DNA of 64,000 nucleotides, from the NCBI GenBank assembly GCA_964251965.1, contig CAXULQ010000001.1, positions 927,481 through 991,480 of the forward strand. The letters run 5' to 3'. Numbering within the stretch: position 1 is the first letter of the stretch; each line of letters begins with the position of its first letter. Below, piece by piece: positions 26,050 through 34,297 of this stretch. A model generated the notes under the pieces. The model was given only the letters and a program-made list of their open reading frames with translations. It had not been told where the DNA came from and searched no databases. Position numbers and translations under genes: made by a program. This DNA comes from Mucilaginibacter_A sp964251965 (GTDB taxonomy: Bacteria > Bacteroidota > Bacteroidia > Sphingobacteriales > Sphingobacteriaceae).

Positions 26050-26943
26050 TTAAAAATATCCCGCTAATTTCCTTTTCTCCATAGCCGCTTCAGAACGTTT
26101 ATCATCCATCCTCGCTCCCCGCTCTGAAATACGGGAAGATTTGATTTCCGCAATAATATCATCCAAAGTTCCGGCGGTTGAAGAAACAGCAGCCGTACAA
26201 GTCATATCGCCAACGGTGCGGAAACGGACATCTTGCGTAAACACTTCCTCTCCATCCATATTTAAATAATCTGAGTAAGGGAAAAGCTGACCATCGCGCA
26301 CTAAAACTTCGCGTGGATGCGTAAAATAAATGCTTGGTAAATCCAATTTTTCCTGTTTGATATAGTTCCAAACATCCAGTTCCGTCCAGTTACTGATTGG
26401 GAAACAACGTACATTTTCACCATAATTGATTAGGCCGTTTAAATGTCCCCACAATTCCGGCCGCTGGCGTTTCGGCTCCCAGGAACCAAACTCATCCCGA
26501 ACGGAGAAAATGCGTTCTTTAGCACGTGCTTTTTCTTCGTCGCGGCGCGCACCACCGATGCAGGCATCAAACTTAAATTCTTCAATCGTATCCAAAAGCG
26601 TTACGGTTTGCAAGCTGTTCCGGCTGGCATATTTTCCGGTTTCTTCGGTTGCTTTTTTCTGGTTGATGCTGTCCTGAACATAACGGATTAGCAGTTGCGC
26701 ACCAATTTTTTCAACCAATTCATCGCGAAAAGTGATCGTTTCCGGGAAATTATGTCCGGTATCGATATGAACCAACGGGAACGGAAATTTAGCCGGATAA
26801 AAAGCTTTTCGCGCCAAATGGACCAGCGTGATCGAGTCTTTTCCGCCCGAAAACAGTAAAGCCGGCCGGTCAAATTGCGCCGCTACTTCGCGCATAATAT
26901 AAATGGATTCTTCTTCCAGTTCTTTTAAATGATCGGAACTCAT
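26050..26943 (-). CDS. cysD: Sulfate adenylyltransferase, ATP-pyrophosphatase subunit
   Basis: 297 aa. The PP-loop SGGKDS is at 32-37 and the family block HIDTGHNFPETITFRDE follows. It catalyses adenylyl transfer to sulfate together with CysN. The ATG at 26943 overlaps the cysH stop (ATGA, 4 bases), so translation is coupled; the longer frame to 27015 would run inside cysH and is rejected. The gap of 223 bp to cysN is filled by two inverted repeats, unusual for subunits of one enzyme and possibly a way to set their relative amounts. Confidence 0.95.
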   Translation of the reverse strand: MSSDHLKELEEESIYIMREVAAQFDRPALLFSGGKDSITLVHLARKAFYPAKFPFPLVHIDTGHNFPETITFRDELVEKIGAQLLIRYVQDSINQKKATEETGKYASRNSLQTVTLLDTIEEFKFDACIGGARRDEEKARAKERIFSVRDEFGSWEPKRQRPELWGHLNGLINYGENVRCFPISNWTELDVWNYIKQEKLDLPSIYFTHPREVLVRDGQLFPYSDYLNMDGEEVFTQDVRFRTVGDMTCTAAVSSTAGTLDDIIAEIKSSRISERGARMDDKRSEAAMEKRKLAGYF

Positions 26944-27695
26944 GAATGTAAGTCGTTTTGTGTTAATTCCGGGTCGGTAATATCGGCCAATACTTTGGTT
27001 TCGTGCAACCCACATTCTTTTTTAGAATCTTCCCACCACCAACGTCCGGCGCGGGCATCTTCGCCAAACTGAACGGCGCGGGTGCAAGGCGCGCAGCCGA
27101 TACTTAAAAAACCCTGATCGTGTAATTTATTATAAGGTGTGTTGTTTTGATGAACGAAATCGGCAACATCCTGGTCACTCCAGTGCAGCAGCGGATTAAA
27201 TTTGATGAGCTGAAAAGCCTCGTCCCACTCAAATAATTTAAAATTCTGGCGATTGGCCGATTGCGCCGCCCGAACGCCGGTAACCCAAACCGCCACGCCT
27301 TTTAATGCCCTTTTTAGCGGCTCAATTTTGCGGATGCGGCAACACTCTTTCCGGTTTTCTACAGATAAATACATGCTATTGATGCCTTTTTCTCTTACAA
27401 AATTTTGGATTTCCTGCGTATCCGGGTAAAAAGGATCAATGTTGAGATCGAAAATATTCGCCGTGGATTGCCAAACTTCGTACGTTTCGTTAAACATACG
27501 GCCGGTATCCAAAGTAAAAACCTTTAGCGGGATTTTATTTCTGCCAATGACGTGCGAGATTACCTGGTCTTCCATCCCGAAGGAAGTTGAAAAAGCAACC
27601 TGACCGGCAAAACGCGCTGCAACCAATTGCAATGCTTCTTTTAGCGGTATATTTTTTACTTCTTCTTCCAGTTCTGTCAACTGTTTAGCTTCCAT
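26940..27695 (-). CDS. cysH: Adenylyl-sulfate (APS) reductase
   Basis: 251 aa. Reduces activated sulfate to sulfite with thioredoxin or glutathione as donor. Two Cys pairs, Cys118-Cys119 (ECCRIRKIEPL) and Cys201-Cys204 (CAPC), mark the 4Fe-4S-binding APS reductase type rather than the cluster-free PAPS reductase of E. coli. Cys228 in KECGLH is the catalytic nucleophile. First gene of the sulfur operon, preceded by an S-box riboswitch; start ATG 27695 is the only good candidate. An exact 12-bp motif falls inside the gene (27632-27643). Confidence 0.95.
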   Translation of the reverse strand: MEAKQLTELEEEVKNIPLKEALQLVAARFAGQVAFSTSFGMEDQVISHVIGRNKIPLKVFTLDTGRMFNETYEVWQSTANIFDLNIDPFYPDTQEIQNFVREKGINSMYLSVENRKECCRIRKIEPLKRALKGVAVWVTGVRAAQSANRQNFKLFEWDEAFQLIKFNPLLHWSDQDVADFVHQNNTPYNKLHDQGFLSIGCAPCTRAVQFGEDARAGRWWWEDSKKECGLHETKVLADITDPELTQNDLHS

Positions 27696-27728
27696 AATCT
27701 ATGGTTTTTGTAGGTTTCTTAATCAATA

Positions 27729-27763
27729 TTTGCTGGTGGTTTCATGCTTCCTTTATCAGCAAA
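27729..27763 (-). promoter_or_regulatory. Leader hairpin between riboswitch and cysH
   Basis: TTTGCTG at 27729-27735 and CAGCAAA at 27757-27763 can pair, with a one-mismatch 12-bp motif in the loop. It lies between the S-box aptamer and the cysH ATG and is the best visible candidate for an expression platform, but the stem is short and no T run follows. Confidence 0.3.
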
Positions 27764-27846
27764 AATTATTAAGATAAATTTGCTTCTGGCAATTATACAA
27801 AGCCGAACTTTTTATTGCAGTAAAAATGTTTCTTTTCATTTTTCAA

Positions 27847-27949
27847 TTTATAGTCCTCCTTTCGGAGCAGGATTTGGCACCTTGCATCAACATTGAAAGC
27901 GGGTTGCCAGAGGGTTTTAGAGCCTGATCTCTCGCCTCTTCTGTATAAA
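27847..27949 (-). ncRNA. S-box (SAM-I) riboswitch
   Basis: On the minus strand the leader contains GAAGAGGCGAGAGATCAGGC, then CTCTGGCAACC and AAGGTGCCAAATCCTGC, in the order and spacing of the SAM-I aptamer core (the GCAACC turn and the GGTGCCAAATCC junction are diagnostic). A P1 helix is formed by TTTATA at the 5' end and TATAAA at the 3' end. It binds S-adenosylmethionine and should turn the downstream sulfate assimilation and methionine genes off when SAM is plentiful. The aptamer ends about 150 nt before the cysH ATG. Confidence 0.88.
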
Positions 27950-27975
27950 CCAAACTATTTTAGCGTGGAGTGTTG

Positions 27976-28006
27976 CAAATATAGCAGTTTTTGGAGGAGT
28001 AGCAAG
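27976..28006 (-). promoter_or_regulatory. Promoter of the sulfur operon
   Basis: On the minus strand a CTTG (-33) at 28006-28003 is followed after 19 bases by TATATTTG (-7) at 27983-27976, a good match to the Bacteroidota TTTG-N19-TAnnTTTG promoter. Transcription would start about 20 bases before the riboswitch P1 helix. Confidence 0.6.
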
Positions 28007-28139
28007 CGGGATGTTGTGCGGGAAAAGTAAATTTTAAGAAACACTTCTACAACTATTTTTAGAAATCAAATCTTGTTCAAAATAAAAAACCGTTACAATT
28101 TTAATGATTGCCGTGGATCTTTAATTATTGTTTAAAAAC

Positions 28140-28811
28140 CTATTTCAACAATTCTGTAACTTTTGGATCTGTATAATCCTTGATAAAAAACAAAATATTA
28201 TCATATTCAAAATCTGCTTCTTCGTGCGCTGTGGTTAAAACAATGCATTTCATGTCCGCGTTTTTGGCTGCTTCCACGCCTTTTGGCGCATCTTCAAACA
28301 CAATACAATCTTTGGGTTTGGCACCAAGAGCCGCTGCGGCTTTTAAAAATGTTTCGGGATGAGGCTTGCTTTTGTCTACATCATCGGCACTGATAATGGC
28401 TTTTAAATAATGGCGGATGTGCAAATTATCAACCACAAAATCTATATTAAACGGAATCGCTGCCGAAGCAATAGCCATCGGGATTTGCTTTTCATCTGCT
28501 TTTTTCAAAAACGCGTCTAAACCTTCAATCAATTTTAAATTCGGCCGGTAACTTTCCTGGTAATCTTTTTCTTTACGCATGGCATATTCGTCCATTTCTT
28601 CGGGCGTAAATTTTCCTTTACCAAAAATCCGTTCTAAAACTTCCGGGTTTTTGCCGTACATTTCTTTTTTAACTTGTTCTTCGCTTAAATTAGCACCAAG
28701 CTCCTTGTTTAAAATATCGAACCAGGCTTTGCCATGATATTCCATATCGTTGATCATAGTTCCGTTCAGGTCGAACAAAAAATATTTTTTGGGCTGAGTA
28801 TTGTTTTCCAT
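28140..28811 (-). CDS. HAD-superfamily phosphatase/phosphomutase-like protein with DLNGT motif
   Basis: 223 aa of the beta-phosphoglucomutase-like HAD subfamily: motif I FDLNGTMIND at 13-22, motif II in IASAA near 114, the Lys in DVDKSKPHPETF, and motif III FEDAPKGVEAAKNA. The nucleophile Asp14 is present, but the +2 position is Asn16 instead of the usual acid/base Asp. That change is expected to slow phosphatase turnover or point to a different reaction. Soluble, cytoplasmic. An exact 12-bp motif lies 56 bp downstream (28867-28878). Confidence 0.88.
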   Translation of the reverse strand: MENNTQPKKYFLFDLNGTMINDMEYHGKAWFDILNKELGANLSEEQVKKEMYGKNPEVLERIFGKGKFTPEEMDEYAMRKEKDYQESYRPNLKLIEGLDAFLKKADEKQIPMAIASAAIPFNIDFVVDNLHIRHYLKAIISADDVDKSKPHPETFLKAAAALGAKPKDCIVFEDAPKGVEAAKNADMKCIVLTTAHEEADFEYDNILFFIKDYTDPKVTELLK

Positions 28812-28885
28812 ACCTGGATTACAATTGCTGCCGCATAAAGTTGCTGCCGCACCAATTTTTACCCGATAAAAGAAGTATTTCGAGG

Positions 28886-29353
28886 TTATTTTTTCGGGTT
28901 CAAGGCTTGTTCGGCAAAACGCATCAGGTCATCCGGTCCGAGGAAACCCATCGTCCCAAGTACAGGTTTTGCGTTTTCATCAAAAATAATTAAGGTTGGA
29001 TAAGCCTGTATATGCCATTGTTGCGCCAGCACTGGCCCTTGTCCGGCTTCCATATCAATAGAAATATTCACAAAGTTTTTATTGAAAAAATCGGCTACTT
29101 TTTTATTGGTAAAAGTGCGCAGCTTCAGCATTTTGCACGGGCCGCACCAGGTGGCGTAGCAATCCACAAAAATGTATTTTTTTTGTGCCGATGCTTTTTT
29201 TACCGCAGCATTCCATTCATTCTCAATAAAAATAATTTTATCTGCCGGAGCTGATTTTGTTGCAGATGGAGTTTTGACCGGAACAATTGGTTTGAAGGAA
29301 ACAACCGAAAAAAACATCGGTAAAAGAAGTATCCAGTTATATTTTCTGATCAT
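28886..29353 (-). CDS. Secreted thioredoxin-fold protein
   Basis: 155 aa with a signal peptide (about 1-20). The redox motif is WCGPC with Cys70 and Cys73, and the cis-proline is in AYPTLI. The family resembles DUF255/thioredoxin_7-type periplasmic reductases (pattern YIFVDCYATWCGPCKMLK). Expected to reduce or transfer disulfides in the periplasm. An exact 12-bp motif is embedded in the signal-peptide codons (29322-29333). Confidence 0.88.
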   Translation of the reverse strand: MIRKYNWILLLPMFFSVVSFKPIVPVKTPSATKSAPADKIIFIENEWNAAVKKASAQKKYIFVDCYATWCGPCKMLKLRTFTNKKVADFFNKNFVNISIDMEAGQGPVLAQQWHIQAYPTLIIFDENAKPVLGTMGFLGPDDLMRFAEQALNPKK

Positions 29354-29419
29354 GGTTTTTTTGTATCGAATTTTAAATTGATATACGTTAACAAATCTTT
29401 TCAGTTCTGTTTACCTCTA

Positions 29420-30565
29420 TTATTTGGTTGAAGTTACAACGTTTAAAAAGCGTTCTACAGTATAAGTTGCCAATTGTCCGCTCGGGCCGTTCAAGTTAAA
29501 ATCACAACCGTGGGTTGCCCAGGGCAAGGCAAGCAAAAAGTGTTTCACATGCAACCGGTTCAATGTTGCATTAAGGCGAATGCTGTGCTGATATGAAACC
29601 AGAACATCGTTTTTGCCATGAATCAATAGTGTTGGAACGGATGCTGCATTTGCATACAAGATTGGCGAACTTGCCGCATACTTTGCAGGCACTTGCTTAT
29701 AAGTCCCGCCCAGATAATCTTCCATCACTTTGTGGGAATTTAAAACCAAAGGATTGGATGGAACAGCATAACCCCAGATCATATCTGCCGGACCATAATA
29801 ACTGACTACTGCTTTTATGCCTTCATTTTTTAAAGTGTAAGCAGCCAGTAAAGCAATCTGGGCACCGGCAGACCTTCCCAACAAAACAAAATTATTAGTA
29901 TCTGTTTGAAGCTTTTCTGCGTTAGATTTTAAATATCGAATAGCATTTTTAACGTCTTCTACCGGCAACGGGTTTTGGTATTTCGGTGCCAAACGATAAT
30001 CAATAGATGCAACCTGATATCCCCGCCGGGAAAAATAACTGTTCAATTCCGGCAATTGCTTATCGTCTCCGCCGCTCCAGGAACCACCGTGGATTACAAT
30101 TACACAAGGTTTTTTTCCGGAAGTTTGTGCGGGATAAAAATCCATTTGCAAATTAATATCCGGATAAGTTTTATAGGTAAAAGTTTGAAACGGAACAGCT
30201 TTTCCGTCAATACCGGAAAACATAGAAAAGAAGGAATAAGGCTTTGTAAGATGAGGAAATTTTAAATCAGCAACTGTATTTCCAAATACTGCATTTAATT
30301 CTGCCGGAAGTTTTGCCGCAATTGCATAAGCCCGAAAAACAGGTGATAAAAACAGTATCAGCGAAATATACGCCAGTATATTGCCTGCCCTTTTATACCC
30401 GATCAACCTGCTTTTAAACAGGAAAAGGACAATGGTGAGAACGATAAATATGTAAGGAAACTCGGTAACTAAAATTGCGAGTATCCAAAGATGATAAGTT
30501 GGTGCGGGCAAAACCGCCAGCAAAGAAACCAGGAATAATAAAAAGAGCAGAATGAAACGGAACAT
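29420..30565 (-). CDS. Membrane-anchored alpha/beta-hydrolase (esterase/lipase type)
   Basis: 381 aa. Three hydrophobic segments in the first 85 residues anchor the protein; the catalytic domain starts near 130. The oxyanion motif HGGSW is at 159-163, the nucleophile is Ser232 in GRSAGAQ, and the acid (GKNDVLVS) and histidine (ATHGCDF) follow in order. The HGGSW form places it with acetyl-esterase/BD-FAE-like enzymes. Substrate unknown. An exact motif copy lies within the N-terminal anchor region (30347-30358). Confidence 0.88.
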   Translation of the reverse strand: MFRFILLFLLFLVSLLAVLPAPTYHLWILAILVTEFPYIFIVLTIVLFLFKSRLIGYKRAGNILAYISLILFLSPVFRAYAIAAKLPAELNAVFGNTVADLKFPHLTKPYSFFSMFSGIDGKAVPFQTFTYKTYPDINLQMDFYPAQTSGKKPCVIVIHGGSWSGGDDKQLPELNSYFSRRGYQVASIDYRLAPKYQNPLPVEDVKNAIRYLKSNAEKLQTDTNNFVLLGRSAGAQIALLAAYTLKNEGIKAVVSYYGPADMIWGYAVPSNPLVLNSHKVMEDYLGGTYKQVPAKYAASSPILYANAASVPTLLIHGKNDVLVSYQHSIRLNATLNRLHVKHFLLALPWATHGCDFNLNGPSGQLATYTVERFLNVVTSTK

Positions 30566-30621
30566 CAGTTTTAAAAATAGTTGAGTTTATAATTTACTGA
30601 CGAACCGAAGCATTTCAAAAA

Positions 30622-31350
30622 CTAAATTTTTCTTAAACGGATAATGTGCAAGTAGTGCATTAACTTCATGATAGGATAAGTGGGATCAATTTCAAACCAT
30701 CTTTTGGCAAAATTAGCATCGTTTGGTTTTTTGTGATGGTTGTTTTGGAAAAGCTCGCCCAGCATCAAAAAATCTAAAGGCAGCATATTTTTACTATGGT
30801 CGTGGTTATCAAAATTAGAATAACCGTATTTATGTCCGCACCAATTAACAATTGCACCATGCAGCGGACCCATTAAAAAATGGATAGGCAATAATAAAAA
30901 CATCCACCATGAGGTTGCAAAAGTAACATAGAATGCAATGTAAAATAAGCCAAAAAAGATACGGCTGACCCAGTGATCGCCAATTCGGTCTATAAAATTC
31001 CAGGTTGGATAACGGTCGCGAAAAGCTGGTTCAGGCTCAATTTTGTGCTTTTGGTAATCCATGTAAATATTTTTGGTTTTGATCATCAAGCCCCAAACAT
31101 CTTTCACAAAATACGGCGAGTGCGGGTCTTTTTCGGTATCGCTATAACTGTGGTGCATTCGGTGCAAGATAGCATAAGCACGCGGGTTTAAAAAAGAAGA
31201 ACCCTGGAAAATGTACGTCATCAGGTAAAATGCCTTTTCCCAAAAAGTATTAAGCTTAAACATTTTGTGTGAAGCATAACGGTGTAGAAAAAACGTTTGA
31301 AAAAACAAAGAAAGAAACCAGTGGGACAAAAAGAAAACAAGAATAATCAT
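30622..31350 (-). CDS. Membrane fatty acid desaturase
   Basis: 242 aa with four membrane helices. Three histidine boxes bind the di-iron centre: HRYASH at 23-28, HRMHH at 63-67 and QNNHH near 199. Matches the acyl-CoA or acyl-lipid delta-9 desaturase group, although it is short at the N-terminus. Would introduce a double bond into membrane acyl chains using O2. No electron-donor gene beside it. Confidence 0.9.
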   Translation of the reverse strand: MIILVFFLSHWFLSLFFQTFFLHRYASHKMFKLNTFWEKAFYLMTYIFQGSSFLNPRAYAILHRMHHSYSDTEKDPHSPYFVKDVWGLMIKTKNIYMDYQKHKIEPEPAFRDRYPTWNFIDRIGDHWVSRIFFGLFYIAFYVTFATSWWMFLLLPIHFLMGPLHGAIVNWCGHKYGYSNFDNHDHSKNMLPLDFLMLGELFQNNHHKKPNDANFAKRWFEIDPTYPIMKLMHYLHIIRLRKI

Positions 31351-31879
31351 CAGGAAAAATGTTGGAACTTTAGCATATACAGCTAAAAAGGAAATTTGAT
31401 TTTATTATTTGAATTAAGGCCGAATTTAAGCTTAATAATCATTGCAGGCAAAACGAGTGTTGTTGCAGAAAAAATTATTACTTCGAATATTTATTGATTC
31501 AGTTTTTAACTATCTAACACGTTCAAATAACAAATCAATAATTTTTATACTCATTAATATCTTTTGAACAGATTTTTGAAGGAAAAACGAACATTGAACC
31601 TGATTTTATTTCTTTTAAGCTTTCTTTTTGCTAAAAAACCAATATTTATTAAAGAAACTGTAATGCTATTAGTACTTATTACGATAAAAACATTTCGATT
31701 TAACATGATTTGAAAGCTAAATTTCTTAAATAACTTAAAATATTCTTTCTTTACATTTAAATTACAAAAAAATATTTTGCATTTACGAAAGATAGTGTTA
31801 GCTTTACACTAAGAAAAATAAAACGAAAAATTTTTTACAAAAAAGTCTTCTCATAATTTAGGTTTATAATTGGTTAGTA
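31351..31879. other. AT-rich spacer, no gene seen
   Basis: About 530 bp with very high AT content. I see no frame with coding character, no tRNA and no clear promoter. It ends in a strong terminator at 31880-31904, so a small RNA transcribed rightward is possible but unproven. Confidence 0.4.
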
Positions 31880-31904
31880 AAAGCTCCTGCCCATCAGGAG
31901 CTTT
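31880..31904. terminator. Orphan rho-independent terminator
   Basis: AAAGCTCCTG at 31880-31889 pairs perfectly with CAGGAGCTTT at 31895-31904 around a 5-base loop, followed by a T-rich tract on the plus strand. No gene on either strand ends here, so it may close an unannotated short transcript. Confidence 0.7.
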
Positions 31905-31921
31905 ACTTTTTAACAAAAAAA

Positions 31922-31949
31922 ATCCGGATTAAAATATTTTAATCCGGAT
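31922..31949 (-). terminator. 28-bp perfect palindrome, terminator of the first small lipoprotein
   Basis: ATCCGGATTAAAAT and its mirror complement form an uninterrupted 28-bp palindrome. On the minus strand it is followed by a run of nine T, and it begins 28 bp after the stop codon of the small lipoprotein gene at 31977-32150. Confidence 0.8.
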
Positions 31950-31976
31950 GGAATTCATTTTAGTAACAATAGTTAC

Positions 31977-32150
31977 CTAATTGCTTCTTCCCCTAAAAAG
32001 AGAAATAAGCCATATAATCACTAATATAACAACTACTACTGCTATAATGCCTACTGCTGCACCAGCTTTAAAAATTCCGGCAATAGCAGAACAACTGCTT
32101 AACACCATTACAAGTGTTACCATTAGTATAGAAATGTTTAACTTTTTCAT
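31977..32150 (-). CDS. Small lipoprotein, paralogue 1 (57 aa)
   Basis: ATG at 32150 and TAG at 31977. The N-terminus MKKLNISILMVTLVMVL is a signal sequence ending in a lipobox LSSC (Cys20). After the cleavage site come SAIAGIFKAG, one strongly hydrophobic helix (about 33-50) and a basic RGRSN end. It shares the layout lipobox, VFxAG/IFKAG, helix, basic tail with the neighbouring small gene at 32333-32500. Too short for most gene callers. Function unknown; a lipid-anchored membrane-spanning peptide is unusual. Confidence 0.75.
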   Translation of the reverse strand: MKKLNISILMVTLVMVLSSCSAIAGIFKAGAAVGIIAVVVVILVIIWLISLFRGRSN

Positions 32151-32332
32151 TGGATTTGTTGTTTAAGTTGTGAAAACAACAGGAACATTAACGTATTGTT
32201 TTGCAATAATACATGCAGCTTGTTACTTAAAAAAATTGGTTAACAAGCTGATTAACCTGACCATTCCTTTTTGTGTAATATGATTTTTAAAAATCTATTG
32301 TTTTAAGGGATGCTTCTTTTAGCACATATTTT

Positions 32333-32500
32333 TTATCTACGGTTAGACCTTTTAAAAATAACCCATACAATTAATCCAAAAAAGAGCAAAACAGAATAAA
32401 TTCCCATTTTAAATCCGGCCCTAAATACACCCCCAATTACCATACAGCTTTGTAAAGTGGTTATCAAACTTAACAGGCCAATTGAAAACAGTTTTTTCAT
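32333..32500 (-). CDS. Small lipoprotein, paralogue 2 (55 aa)
   Basis: ATG at 32500 and TAA at 32333. MKKLFSIGLLSLITTLQSC is a lipoprotein signal with Cys19; then MVIGGVFRAGFKMG, a hydrophobic helix and the basic end KRSNRR. Clearly related to the gene at 31977-32150 by layout and by the xFRAG/xFKAG box. The two genes are 182 bp apart on the same strand with an exact 12-bp motif (32310-32321) between them. Confidence 0.72.
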   Translation of the reverse strand: MKKLFSIGLLSLITTLQSCMVIGGVFRAGFKMGIYSVLLFFGLIVWVIFKRSNRR

Positions 32501-32616
32501 GCTGTAATATTATTAAAATTAATGGGATGAAGCTGTAGTTATTTACTTTCAATTTAACTGCTACAGTTTGAAAAGAATTTTTTCAGCCTAAAATATCAAC
32601 TATTATTTCCTGTTTT

Positions 32617-32653
32617 AAAAAGAGCTTCAGAAAGTTTTCCTGAAGCTCTTTTT
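32617..32653 (-). terminator. Terminator after the 79-residue gene
   Basis: AAAAAGAGCTTCA at 32617-32629 and TGAAGCTCTTTTT at 32641-32653 are perfect complements; T runs on both strands. It lies 28 bp past the stop codon of the gene at 32682-32921. Confidence 0.8.
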
Positions 32654-32681
32654 GTTAATACAGACGCTAAGCTTGTTTTTA

Positions 32682-32921
32682 TTAACCCGCTTGTTCGCTA
32701 ATTTGCTTTCCTAAATGCTGGATTTCCTCTGCACTTAATATCAAAGCTTCATGTCCGTGCGGCTCATAAATCCAAATATTGTTTTCATTGCAAAACATAC
32801 AACCAGCAGATTGGCCGCAGTAAAAAAGGTTATAAGTTGGATGTTTTTCACCTTCAACCTTTTCTACACTAATTTCCATTGTGTGGTCTTTTCGGGGGAT
32901 ACCAATAGTAAATGGACTCAT
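32682..32921 (-). CDS. Hypothetical protein, 79 aa
   Basis: Not recognised. Contains CGQSAGCMFCNENN (three Cys near 35-44) and a HGHEALILSAEEIQHLGKQI helix at the end. The Cys/His content could bind a metal. Well-placed terminator after it and an exact 12-bp motif of the AC form 48 bp upstream of its start (32969-32980) support a real gene. Confidence 0.55.
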   Translation of the reverse strand: MSPFTIGIPRKDHTMEISVEKVEGEKHPTYNLFYCGQSAGCMFCNENNIWIYEPHGHEALILSAEEIQHLGKQISEQAG

Positions 32922-33002
32922 AAAATAATTAAGTTTTAAAATTTGTTTCTGTATTGATTTTTACCCGATAAAAACAGTATCTGTAGTAAAAAATGATACT
33001 TT

Positions 33003-34187
33003 TTAAAAAAGCTTTAACCTGTAAATGGCATAAGGTGTTGTCCGTTTATTTACACCGGCATTATGTTCGGGCGTTTTTTGGATTTGAGAACAACTTACAT
33101 ACAAATAACCATCTTTAGAAACAGAATAACTATCTGGCCAAATTAAACGCGCATCTTTAACTACGGTAGTCATTTTTAAATCAGGACTGATTTTAACAAT
33201 CGCAGAATTTTGCGGGTCGCCCAAATACAAGTTTCCTTTTTTATCAAATTCCATCCCATCGGTAACAATGTATTTTCCTAAATCTTCTACATAACCTTTT
33301 AGTTTTTGTGCCGATAAAGTATCATCTCTTAAAAATTCTGTTTTAATTCGATACAATTTAACGTCGGTTAAAGGTTTGTAATACAGCCAGTCACCATCTG
33401 GAGACAAAGCAATTCCGTCAGAATCAAATTTAACCGGCTGGCCGTCTTGTTGCAATTCTTTGCCATCGATTATAAACTTAAAATCTTTATCGGTATGTAC
33501 AGAATAATGATTTTGTAAAACCTGCTTTGCCTTACCAGATTTCAAATCAACCACTACAATGCCGCCAGTTCCGGAATTGGTAATGTATGCAAATTGTCTT
33601 TTTGTATCAACGCGTACATCGTTTAAATAACTGTGCTCATCGGCAACACCTTCAAAAGTATAAGTACGTTCTACTTTATTAGTGTTCATGTTGATTTTAA
33701 CCAGCTTAAAACTTTGCTCATAAACCTTATTTAATTTTGGTGCAGCCGGGTCAATCACCCACATTACGTCCTGGTCATCAATATAAACTGCCTGCACACA
33801 AACCCATTTATTTTTACCGCTTTCGCCTGGTTTCCAACTGTTCATGGCGGCATCAGGATAAGGCTGGACTTTATTGCCTGGCAAAACTTCAACCAAAGCA
33901 TTTTTATAAATTTTAGACCATAAAGGATAATCTGTAAATAACCTTCCTTTGGCAGAAATGGCAACGCCGGTTAATTGATAAGTTGGGTCTGCAAAAACCT
34001 GTTCTAATTTTACAGACGAATTGCCGTTTGGATTATCTTCTGCTTTATGTTCTGTATTGTTGCTGGTTGTAGCACCTGGATTTTTATTGGCATCGCTATC
34101 GGATGATTGATTACCAATTTTATTGTTATTGCACGAAGCAAAACCTGCAGCAAGTACAAGTATTGCATAGGTTAGTATTTTTTTCAT
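33003..34187 (-). CDS. MRJP/yellow-family lipoprotein
   Basis: 394 aa. Signal with lipobox GFASC (Cys19), then a polar linker, then a six-bladed propeller of the major royal jelly/yellow protein family (PF03022): VFADPTYQLTGVAISAKGRLF, KWVCVQAVYIDDQDVMWVID, YLNDVRVDTKRQFAYITNSG. In bacteria these are secreted propellers of unknown substrate, often annotated as gluconolactonase-like. Stands alone on its strand with 110-bp gaps on both sides. Confidence 0.88.
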   Translation of the reverse strand: MKKILTYAILVLAAGFASCNNNKIGNQSSDSDANKNPGATTSNNTEHKAEDNPNGNSSVKLEQVFADPTYQLTGVAISAKGRLFTDYPLWSKIYKNALVEVLPGNKVQPYPDAAMNSWKPGESGKNKWVCVQAVYIDDQDVMWVIDPAAPKLNKVYEQSFKLVKINMNTNKVERTYTFEGVADEHSYLNDVRVDTKRQFAYITNSGTGGIVVVDLKSGKAKQVLQNHYSVHTDKDFKFIIDGKELQQDGQPVKFDSDGIALSPDGDWLYYKPLTDVKLYRIKTEFLRDDTLSAQKLKGYVEDLGKYIVTDGMEFDKKGNLYLGDPQNSAIVKISPDLKMTTVVKDARLIWPDSYSVSKDGYLYVSCSQIQKTPEHNAGVNKRTTPYAIYRLKLF

Positions 34188-34297
34188 GTTAACTAAACCA
34201 GAACTATGTTAAAAAGGTTTAGAAATTTGTTAATAGCCGAAATCAGGAATGACCAAAAAAACAGTGCTAAAAGAAGCATTATAAATTATTGCGCAAT

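Noticed and set aside
27920..27930. AGAGCCTGAT in the cysH leader as a MITE end
   Set aside because: It is part of the S-box aptamer core and has no inverted terminal partner.
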